From positions 1-9,561 of the forward strand of contig CANQLS010000048.1 of assembly GCA_947624765.1 (NCBI GenBank): a DNA stretch of 9,561 nucleotides. The letters are read 5' to 3'. The DNA is from an uncultured Clostridia bacterium. Lineage in GTDB: Bacteria; Bacillota; Clostridia; TANB77; UBA1234. The position numbers and the translations under genes were made by a program. A model generated the notes under the pieces. That model searched no databases and had not been told where the DNA came from. It saw only the letters and a program-made list of their open reading frames with translations. Positions 1-6,367 of the stretch are shown piece after piece. Within the stretch, counting starts at the first letter, position 1, and each line of letters begins with the position of its first letter.

Positions 1-2998
1 CAGCTGGATGTTGAACAGGACAAAATTCATAAATTTCATTTCCCATAGGGACAACTATAATTCCGCCTGGATGTTGACCAGTAGTTCTTTTAACTCCAGT
101 ACAACCCGCTGCTAAACGTATAACTTCAGCATTACTAATTATCTTTTTTCTATCTTCAAAATATTTTTTAACATATCCATATGCCGTTTTATCAGCAATT
201 GTACCAATAGTACCAGCCTTAAATGTAGTACCCTTTCCAAAAATAACTTCAGTATATCTATGAGCTTTAGCTTGATATTCACCAGAAAAGTTTAAATCGA
301 TATCAGGCTCTTTATCTCCGTCAAAACCTAAAAATGTTTCAAATGGAATATCCATGCCATCTTTTGTTAATTTATGACCACATTTTGGACAATCTCTATC
401 AGGTAAGTCAAACCCATTTTTTACACCAAAATCACTAAAATCTGAAAATTTACAATTTGGACAACGATAATGAGGTGGTAAAGAATTTACCTCCGTAATA
501 CCTGTAGTATATGCAACAAAAGACGAACCAACTGAACCTCTTGAGCCAACTAAGTATCCATCTTCATTAGATTTAGCAACTAGTTTTTGTGCGATAATAT
601 ACATAACGGAGAACCCATTTTTAATAATAGATTCTAGCTCTTTATCAATTCTAGATTGAACAATTTCAGGAAGTGGCGTTCCATATAACTCTGTTGCCCT
701 TTTCATAGTAATATCTCTAATTGTTTGTTCACAACCATCAATGTGAGGTGTTGCTTTATAATCTGCTATAGGACTTATTTTCTCACATAAATCTGCTATT
801 TTATTAGTATTTGTAACTACAATCTCATATGCCTTTTCCTTTCCTAAATATTCAAATTCTTTTAGCATTTCTTCAGTAGTTCTAAAATACAAAGGTGGTT
901 GCTCGTCAGCATCTTCATATCCCTGTCCAGCTTGCAAAATTCTACGATAAATCTCATCTTCTGGATCCATAAAATGCACGTCACAAGTGCCAACTACTAA
1001 TTTACCTAGTTTTTCTCCTAACTCTACAATTTGTTTATTAATATCAATTAATGCTTCTTCATTTGACACAGTACCATTTCGCACCATAAACGCATTATTT
1101 CCTAATGGTTGAATTTCTAAATAATCGTAAAAACTTGCAATAGATTCTATCTCATCTTCTGGCTTTTTATTTAAAATCGCTTGATATAATTCTCCCTGTT
1201 CGCACGCACTGCCAATAATCAAGCCATCAGAATATTTTTGATAAATACTTTTTAATATTTTTGGTTTTTTATAGTAATAATTCAAATGAGAAAGTGATAT
1301 TAACTTATACAAATTTTTAAGTCCAATTTTATTTTTTACTAATATTACTGCATGATATGTTGGTAAATTTTTTAAATTAATATCTTCTGATAATTTATCA
1401 TCAATTTCATTTGCCTTTTGTATGCCTTTTTCTTTTAACATATTTAACATTACTTTAAAAACAGCAACTAAAGTTTCTACATCAGCTAAAGCCCTATGTG
1501 CCACATCAACTTTAATATTTAAATTTTCCGCAATAATTCCTAATTTATATTTTTTAAAATTTGGAAAAAGTTCTTTCGCTAAAGCAAGTGTATCAATATA
1601 TGTATTTGGCAATTCAAGTCCTAATCTTTCAGCTTGATATTTCATGAAGCCAACATCAAAATCTGCATTGTGAGCAACTATAATTCCATCTCCAATAAAT
1701 TCTAATACTTTAGGTAAAACTTTATCAATAGTTTCTGCATCTTGAACCATTTCGTCCGTAATATTTGTAACCTCTACTACCCTTTTTGGCATTTTCTTTT
1801 CCGGATTAACAAAACACTCAAATGTATCTATAAGTTCACCATTTTTTATTTTCATAATACCAAATTCTGTAATCATATCTGTTTGCTTAGAAAGTCCAGT
1901 AGTTTCAATATCTAAAACACAATATGTAGCATTTTCTAAATCTGTATCTCCTGCATTGTTAGCAGAAGTTAATCTATCTGGTACTAAATAAGCTTCAACG
2001 CCATACAAAATTTTTATGTCTGAATCTTTAGCAGCTTTCTTAGCTTCAGGAAATGCTTGAACTACACCATGGTCAGTTATAGCGATTGCTTTATGTCCCC
2101 ACTTAATGGCTCTCTTTATTAAATCTGTAGCAGAAGTCATACCGTCCATTGTACTCATTTGAGTGTGAAGATGTAATTCAACTCTCTTCTCTTCTGCATT
2201 ATCTTGTCTTATCTTCTCTTCTATCTCCGTTTCTTCTATAATATCTGCAATAACATTATATTCTTTTGAATAAGAATTATAATCATATGTTCCGACAATG
2301 CGAAGTGCTTTAGCATCTTTCATTTTAGAATTTACTTCTTCAAACTCGTTAGCTTTCAAAAAAGCCTTTATACTAATAGAACTTGAACCATCATACATAT
2401 CAAACGAAAGAAGATAACCACCATTTTTAGTTTCTCTACTTTCATAATTACTTATTTTTCCCTTTAAAATAACTTCTTGACAATCTGGAGTTAAATTCAA
2501 GATTTTATATTCTTTAGGTTCTTTCGTATCTTTCCAACTTTTATAAATCAATTTATCAATATTTTCAACATTGTTCATATTTTTTTTGCGAGGTGCTTTT
2601 TTCTCTGGAACTGAAGCCTCATCCTTTTGCTTAGACGCAAAACCCATTCCCATTTTAGGCATACTCTCTTCCTTCGGCTTTACCTCAACAGAACGCTTTG
2701 CATTTTCTTCTAGCATTTGCTTTACAATTCCATCTTGTTTATTTACAGGAGTTTCTACGGAAACTGCATCATGAAAATGAACCGCATATCTTTTTCCAGT
2801 TGTATTTAAAATAAAATCACTTACTGTTTTATCTAAATTTTTTTGTTCTAACATAAATTTGCTTTTTGTTTTCAAATTTACTTCTATATTATCTCCTTGA
2901 ACAGAAGCCTCACTACCAGCAAAAGCAGCTCGTGTCAAAATATATTTCTTCGAAAAGAAGTCAACAACTTCATTCCAAGCTAAAATATCGTCTTCCAT
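1..2998 (-). CDS. polC: DNA polymerase III alpha subunit, PolC type (3' part missing at window edge)
   Basis: PolC is the replicative DNA polymerase of low-GC Gram-positives, combining synthesis and 3'-5' proofreading at the fork. The frame is open for 999 codons and leaves the window at the left edge; the family is about 1,440 residues, so roughly 440 C-terminal residues lie outside. Visible order: N-terminal domain (1-85), a charged linker rich in Lys and Glu (about 85-145), OB-fold (about 170-265), first half of a PHP domain with HLH at 276-278 and DH at 309-310, an inserted DnaQ-like exonuclease (D363/E365 in DIETTG, H443 and D448 in HNADFD, H501 and D506 in HRALAD), the rest of PHP, then the palm. 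SRGSVGSSFVAYTTGITEVN, two zinc-type Cys pairs (C846/C849, C870/C873), the catalytic D899/D901 in PDIDLNFSGE, and TTGQHPGG are all present. The third catalytic Asp should lie beyond the edge. The start is fixed by GGAGG at 3006-3010, 7 nt upstream. Confidence 0.97.
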   Translation of the reverse strand, partial: MEDDILAWNEVVDFFSKKYILTRAAFAGSEASVQGDNIEVNLKTKSKFMLEQKNLDKTVSDFILNTTGKRYAVHFHDAVSVETPVNKQDGIVKQMLEENAKRSVEVKPKEESMPKMGMGFASKQKDEASVPEKKAPRKKNMNNVENIDKLIYKSWKDTKEPKEYKILNLTPDCQEVILKGKISNYESRETKNGGYLLSFDMYDGSSSISIKAFLKANEFEEVNSKMKDAKALRIVGTYDYNSYSKEYNVIADIIEETEIEEKIRQDNAEEKRVELHLHTQMSTMDGMTSATDLIKRAIKWGHKAIAITDHGVVQAFPEAKKAAKDSDIKILYGVEAYLVPDRLTSANNAGDTDLENATYCVLDIETTGLSKQTDMITEFGIMKIKNGELIDTFECFVNPEKKMPKRVVEVTNITDEMVQDAETIDKVLPKVLEFIGDGIIVAHNADFDVGFMKYQAERLGLELPNTYIDTLALAKELFPNFKKYKLGIIAENLNIKVDVAHRALADVETLVAVFKVMLNMLKEKGIQKANEIDDKLSEDINLKNLPTYHAVILVKNKIGLKNLYKLISLSHLNYYYKKPKILKSIYQKYSDGLIIGSACEQGELYQAILNKKPEDEIESIASFYDYLEIQPLGNNAFMVRNGTVSNEEALIDINKQIVELGEKLGKLVVGTCDVHFMDPEDEIYRRILQAGQGYEDADEQPPLYFRTTEEMLKEFEYLGKEKAYEIVVTNTNKIADLCEKISPIADYKATPHIDGCEQTIRDITMKRATELYGTPLPEIVQSRIDKELESIIKNGFSVMYIIAQKLVAKSNEDGYLVGSRGSVGSSFVAYTTGITEVNSLPPHYRCPNCKFSDFSDFGVKNGFDLPDRDCPKCGHKLTKDGMDIPFETFLGFDGDKEPDIDLNFSGEYQAKAHRYTEVIFGKGTTFKAGTIGTIADKTAYGYVKKYFEDRKKIISNAEVIRLAAGCTGVKRTTGQHPGGIIVVPMGNEIYEFCPVQHPA

Positions 2999-3046
2999 CT
3001 TTTTGCCTCCATCTTCATTATGTTTTCTATTTTTCTTTCTAACAAA

Positions 3047-3074
3047 ATATTATCATAACAAATTTGTAAAGCAA
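3047..3074 (-). promoter_or_regulatory. Probable sigma-A promoter of polC
   Basis: Reading the minus strand, TTGCTT (3069-3074) is followed after 16 nt by TAATAT (3047-3052) with an upstream TGA, giving an extended -10. It lies about 48 nt before the polC start codon, and no clear terminator separates it from the preceding surface-protein gene. The spacer contains the perfect 10-nt palindrome ACAAATTTGT (3058-3067). The -35 is imperfect, so the call rests mainly on the extended -10 and its position. Confidence 0.55.
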
Positions 3075-3142
3075 AGCTTTTTAAATAAAAAATTTCAACT
3101 TAACGTAAAATGTAGAACATCATAAAAGGAATTTCTATATCG

Positions 3143-4951
3143 TTATTCACTAACAAACACCGGGTACCCATTTTCTCCTACTTTCCACTTTTTCCAATTC
3201 TCATTATCTCCTATGTTTTCATTTAAAATTTCTACTAACGTTTTTCCCGTATCCGCAACCGTTTTTTGATTTCTCATTTCTTCATCTGTTACACCTGTTA
3301 CACCATCTGTAATTACTCCCATATCAGTTGCTTTTGAAGCATTATAATAAGTATTCGTTATATTGGTAGTACAAACACTAGCATTACGGGCATCTACATT
3401 GCCTACAACACCTTTTTCACTTTCTGCATAATTACAACAATTTTCAATGTTAACAATTATAGCACTATTGTTTCCTGATCCGTGTTGTAACCCTATTAAA
3501 CCATTTTTTACTTTACCAAAATTATAGCAATTCTTCATATTCAACTTAATTTCAACGTCATACCAATCCGTACGAAATTTATCAACAATACCACTCTCAC
3601 ACTCCCCAAGGTTGTAACAGTTTATGATATTAGCTGCGTAAGGATCATAATATATATAACTGTCAGCGACTATACCACCTATACAATTACCAAGATTATA
3701 GCAATCTATTACATTTATTTCACTATTATCCCAAAACATTCCAACAATTCCCCCACATACATTATCTGAATAATTTACACAGTTAATTACATTTGTTACA
3801 TACGGCGATTGAGATCCAGCTTTTCCTACAATGCCACCACAAAAACCTTCATCCGTGCCTACAAAACTACTTCGTACATTTCCATAATTTCGGCAATTTT
3901 CTATCCTCGTTCCTTCGGCAGTACCAACAATGCCGCCAGCTCCTGCATCACGTGCTTTTGGCGTTATCATCGTAATGGTACCATAATTTTCACAATTTTC
4001 TAGTACTGTTGTAGTTCCAGTATGTCCTGTAATGCCACCAACATAATTACAACCTGTTACATTTGCATAATTCTTACAATTATAAAACGCGTATGCCTGA
4101 CCAAAACCAGAAGCTCCCCAGTTTGTATTAATAATTTCACCTGTTATACTTAAATTTCTTATTGCTCCCCTCACAGCAGCAAACCAATTAGCAAACAGTC
4201 CTAAATCATTATCCGCCGAATCGTTTAAATACAAATTCTTGATAGTATTTCCATTGCCTTCAAAATAACCTGTAAATGCAATTGGCGTAAAGCCTATACA
4301 ACCCTCATCTTTTTTCGTCAATTCTGTCCTTATGTCTTCTTCTACTCCATCCGTATTTAAATCTCCATATTTCATTGTTGTATAATCATTATAAGAAAGC
4401 ATTGACTGAAAATCTAAAGTTCTTACCAGTTCCACATAATTATAAACATCTACACTCTTTAATCCCAACTCTGTATTTCCACCATGCGACATTATTGAAA
4501 ATGCTACCAAATCTTCTATACAATTGATTTGATACGGCTTATCTTCGCTTCCGTCATATTTTCCGTTCTTGGTAATATCTCCTGCATATTCATCTTCTAC
4601 TTTTTCTATTGGCCCTTCTATTGCTCCAGCTTTATCTACTAAATAATAGCGTTCACTTTTCTTAAATTGCACTGCCAAATTATCACTATCTGTAAATACA
4701 TATGTTTCACCTACTCCAGTAATATTATCCATTGCTTTGCCTAGCGTTTCTTCATTAAAACTATTAATTTCTTTTTTGGCTTGCACAACTGCAGCACTAA
4801 CTATTTCTTTTTCATTAGATATTTCTTGTAATATCTTCGCTTCTCTCGCTTTCTCAACTACCCCATTTACGCCAAAGATTGTAATCACCGCTAAAATTAT
4901 TATTACTATTATTGTTATAATAAGTGCAATCAACGAAATTCCTTTTTTCAT
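3143..4951 (-). CDS. Predicted surface protein: prepilin-like N-terminus plus GLUG-type Cys/Asn repeat domain
   Basis: No specific gene is recognised. The 602-residue product starts with a short basic leader, MKKG, then ISLIALIITIIVIIIL (5-20), as in type IV prepilin-like proteins. Cleavage would fall after G4; the usual Glu at mature position 5 is Ala9. A charged amphipathic helix follows (31-62). Residues 130-260 resemble the entry part of GLUG-motif surface proteins (DGSEDKPYQI, GYFEGNGNTIKNL, LGLF). From 291 to 517 about eight repeats occur, each an N/D-C-x-N-[YLF] element (Cys 292, 320, 353, 391, 417, 445, 474, 505) followed by a GGIVG-like turn (305, 339, 372, 400, 425, 453, 483, 513). 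This suggests a right-handed beta-helix. There are 17 Cys in all, unusual for an exported Gram-positive protein. No LPXTG anchor is seen. The C-terminus (WKKWKVGENGYPVF) matches the usual ending of such proteins. The start is supported by AGGGGAG at 4960-4966, 8 nt upstream. Likely a surface or pilus-associated protein; its ligand is unknown. Confidence 0.85.
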   Translation of the reverse strand: MKKGISLIALIITIIVIIILAVITIFGVNGVVEKAREAKILQEISNEKEIVSAAVVQAKKEINSFNEETLGKAMDNITGVGETYVFTDSDNLAVQFKKSERYYLVDKAGAIEGPIEKVEDEYAGDITKNGKYDGSEDKPYQINCIEDLVAFSIMSHGGNTELGLKSVDVYNYVELVRTLDFQSMLSYNDYTTMKYGDLNTDGVEEDIRTELTKKDEGCIGFTPIAFTGYFEGNGNTIKNLYLNDSADNDLGLFANWFAAVRGAIRNLSITGEIINTNWGASGFGQAYAFYNCKNYANVTGCNYVGGITGHTGTTTVLENCENYGTITMITPKARDAGAGGIVGTAEGTRIENCRNYGNVRSSFVGTDEGFCGGIVGKAGSQSPYVTNVINCVNYSDNVCGGIVGMFWDNSEINVIDCYNLGNCIGGIVADSYIYYDPYAANIINCYNLGECESGIVDKFRTDWYDVEIKLNMKNCYNFGKVKNGLIGLQHGSGNNSAIIVNIENCCNYAESEKGVVGNVDARNASVCTTNITNTYYNASKATDMGVITDGVTGVTDEEMRNQKTVADTGKTLVEILNENIGDNENWKKWKVGENGYPVFVSE

Positions 4952-4970
4952 GTATATCTCTCCCCTCTAT

Positions 4971-4988
4971 GGCGGCCAATGGCCTGCC
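4971..4988 (-). promoter_or_regulatory. GC-rich hairpin just upstream of the surface-protein ribosome binding site
   Basis: On the minus strand GGC-A-GGCC, loop ATT, then GGCCGCC forms a 7-bp all-GC stem with one bulged A. It ends 4 nt before AGGGGAG (4960-4966). The GC content stands out sharply from the surrounding AT-rich DNA. The adjoining minus-strand GTGTAGGGGCAGGCC resembles, from memory, short palindromic repeats of the TGTAGGGGCG type scattered in gut Clostridia; I could not check this. It could stand clear of, or partly hinder, ribosome loading. Confidence 0.55.
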
Positions 4989-5024
4989 CCTACACGTTTT
5001 TCACCATTTTTCAACAAGCAACAA

Positions 5025-5137
5025 AAAGCCATAGCAAAAAATGAATGGAAAAGTGAAAAATGAATAGTTAACACTGACGATAGTTTGGTGCATAACTATT
5101 ATTAATTACTTTTTGGTTCATTTTTTGCTATGGCTTT
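5025..5137. repeat. 113-bp fold-back inverted repeat (MITE-like or attenuator hairpin)
   Basis: The outer 21 nt of each arm (5025-5045 and 5117-5137) are perfect inverted copies, containing AAAGCCATAGC and GCTATGGCTTT. The similarity continues inward to 5070 and 5093: over about 46 aligned columns I count 39 matches, 6 mismatches and 1 gap. The loop is 22 nt (5071-5092). It has no coding capacity. On the minus strand the hairpin runs into CTTTTTGTTG, giving a terminator-like profile; on the plus strand it is followed by TTTAAATATTTATT. No certain target-site duplication is visible. It may be a miniature inverted-repeat element, a transcription attenuator, or both. Confidence 0.75.
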
Positions 5138-5162
5138 AAATATTTATTCTGAATTATTAATT

Positions 5163-5234
5163 TTAGTTAAAACAAATGTGTGTGTGTGTGTGTGTGTGTA
5201 GAACCGCAACGGTTTCAGCGTTTCTCTTTTGCAT
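5163..5234 (-). CDS. Possible 23-residue leader ORF containing a His-Thr repeat
   Basis: An ATG at 5234 is preceded by AGGAGAGG (5240-5247) at 5-nt spacing and sits about 26 nt downstream of the predicted transcript start. The frame reads 23 codons to TAA at 5163-5165. Codons 1-12 are unremarkable; codons 13-19, encoded by the AC repeat, read HTHTHTH. A small hairpin (AACCG, 3-nt loop, CGGTT, 5202-5214) lies within it. The ribosome binding site and promoter support translation, but the peptide matches nothing I know and could be incidental. Any change in repeat number shifts the frame; I checked both alternatives and each stops before the surface-protein gene. Confidence 0.35.
   Translation of the reverse strand: MQKRNAETVAVLHTHTHTHICFN
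5177..5198. repeat. (TG)11 dinucleotide microsatellite
   Basis: Eleven perfect TG units on the plus strand (AC on the minus strand), followed by TA. Uninterrupted dinucleotide tracts of this length are uncommon in bacterial genomes and are prone to slipped-strand mispairing during replication. The tract lies about 69 bp downstream of the -10 box at 5267-5272 and within the first tenth of the transcript for the surface-protein gene. Confidence 0.97.
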
Positions 5235-5266
5235 TTCTTCCTCTCCTTCTCTTCTTTTATGAAATA

Positions 5267-5295
5267 ATTATATCAATAGTAAAATAAAATAGCAA
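5267..5295 (-). promoter_or_regulatory. Strong sigma-A promoter driving the surface-protein transcript
   Basis: On the minus strand TTGCTA (5290-5295) is separated by exactly 17 nt from a perfect TATAAT (5267-5272), which is preceded by TGA to make an extended -10. It lies directly after the hemW stop codon, so the surface-protein unit can be transcribed apart from the housekeeping operon. No rho-independent terminator is visible between hemW and this promoter, so read-through from upstream is also possible. Confidence 0.8.
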
Positions 5296-5305
5296 GAAAA
5301 AATTT

Positions 5306-6367
5306 TCAACTAATAAATTCTTCCCAAACTACATTTCCAAAGTCTAAGCCTTTTGTTGTTAATTTCATATAACCATTTTCTACAGTTAGTAAATCAAGTT
5401 TTTTCATCTTATCAATTTCACTTTTATAAACTTTCTCGATGTCAGTAGAAAATCGTTTATTTGCTTTGGCTATATTCATTCCATCGACTAAACGAAGTTG
5501 CAAAATTATATATTCTCTTTCCTTACTATTTAAAGTTTGCACTTCTTCTATATTTGGCTTCTCACCATTAATATACTTTTTAATATCAGCTACATTAGTG
5601 TATCTTACACCATTTACATACGAACTAGCTCCTGCTCCAACTCCTACATACTCTTCTTGATTCCAATAAACTAGATTATGCTTCGATTCGTATCCGCTTC
5701 TTGCAAAATTCGAAATTTCATAATGATGATATCCATCCTCTTTCAATGTATTTACAATTGTATGATACATCTCTCTTTCCTCTTCATCTGTAGGAAGTTT
5801 TTTAGTAGTTTCATTATGCAAAATTAACGAATAACAAGATATATGCTCTGGATTAATTTTCAAAATATAATTTAGACTATCCTTTACATCTTGCACTGTT
5901 TGATTTGGAAGTCCAAACATTAAGTCTACGTTTATATTTTGAAATCCAACCTCTCTAGCATTTAAATATGTTTTTTCAAAATCTTCTAAACTATGAATTC
6001 TACCAATTTCTTTTAAAATATTATTTTGCGTAGCTTGTAATCCAATGCTTAATCTATTAATGCCCATGCGATAGTATGCTTCTAATTTCTTTTTATTAAC
6101 AGTTCCGGGATTTACCTCTAAAGTAATTTCAGCATTATTAAAATTACACAAATTAAGTATTTTCTCAATGTATTTTTCATTAATATAAGAAGGTGTACCT
6201 CCACCAAAGTATATTGTTTCTAGGCTTTTCAAAGAATAAGATTGTATTTCTTTTTTTAAAGTTTCTACATACTCCTCTATTAGCTCATCTTTGCCACTAT
6301 ATGAATTAAAATCACAATACCAACATCTTTGTGCACAAAATGGAATATGAATATATAAAGATTTCAT
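5306..6367 (-). CDS. hemW: HemW-type radical SAM protein (heme chaperone; HemN-like)
   Basis: HemW belongs to the radical-SAM family of oxygen-independent coproporphyrinogen III oxidases, but characterised HemW proteins bind and deliver heme rather than oxidise coproporphyrinogen. In the 353-residue product the cluster motif is C11-x3-C15-x2-C18 followed by DF; Phe20 stands where HemN has a fourth Cys, the mark of HemW. Other signatures are GGGTP (55-59), EVNPGT (84-89), NRLSIGLQ (104-111), the HNLVYW...YVGVGAGASSY block (230-250) and a HemN C-terminal winged-helix-like domain (about 280-345). Length is close to the usual 370-380. The start codon overlaps the whiA stop as ATGA, with GAGG 8 nt upstream inside whiA, so translation is probably coupled. 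It is the last gene of the run that begins with the DUF1385 gene. It is easily misnamed coproporphyrinogen oxidase. Confidence 0.93.
   Translation of the reverse strand: MKSLYIHIPFCAQRCWYCDFNSYSGKDELIEEYVETLKKEIQSYSLKSLETIYFGGGTPSYINEKYIEKILNLCNFNNAEITLEVNPGTVNKKKLEAYYRMGINRLSIGLQATQNNILKEIGRIHSLEDFEKTYLNAREVGFQNINVDLMFGLPNQTVQDVKDSLNYILKINPEHISCYSLILHNETTKKLPTDEEEREMYHTIVNTLKEDGYHHYEISNFARSGYESKHNLVYWNQEEYVGVGAGASSYVNGVRYTNVADIKKYINGEKPNIEEVQTLNSKEREYIILQLRLVDGMNIAKANKRFSTDIEKVYKSEIDKMKKLDLLTVENGYMKLTTKGLDFGNVVWEEFIS

Larger units (their letters stand above)
4952..5260 (-). promoter_or_regulatory. Long structured 5' leader of the surface-protein gene
   Basis: The promoter at 5267-5295 predicts a transcript start near 5260, so the surface-protein mRNA would carry a leader of about 310 nt. 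In order it holds a possible 23-codon ORF with an AC repeat, a 113-nt fold-back hairpin followed by CTTTTTGTTG, an AT-rich spacer, and a 7-bp GC-rich hairpin four bases ahead of the Shine-Dalgarno. I see no convincing second promoter between the fold-back element and the gene, so transcription probably passes through all of it. I could not match the leader to a known riboswitch class or T-box. Its regulatory role is inference from layout. Confidence 0.45.

Noticed and set aside
1..2998. An intein, frameshift or foreign insertion within polC
   Set aside because: The frame is continuous from the start codon to the edge, and the domains follow the normal PolC order, including the exonuclease nested in the PHP domain.
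3075..3142. A terminator after the surface-protein gene
   Set aside because: The stretch is AT-rich with T-runs, but I find no stable GC-containing stem immediately before a T-run.
3291..4080. Direct repeats in the surface-protein gene as a CRISPR array or tandem DNA repeat
   Set aside because: The repeats are at protein level only (NCxNY and GGIVG); unit lengths vary from 26 to 38 residues and the DNA units are not near-identical.
4737..5063. A 108-codon plus-strand open frame covering the start of the surface-protein gene and its leader
   Set aside because: It is the reverse complement of the prepilin-like region, has no ribosome binding site and resembles no family; the minus-strand gene explains the openness.
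5163..5234. The His-Thr repeat as a histidine-operon leader peptide
   Set aside because: Classical his leaders have consecutive His codons and precede histidine genes. Here His alternates with Thr only because of the AC repeat, and the downstream gene is a surface protein.
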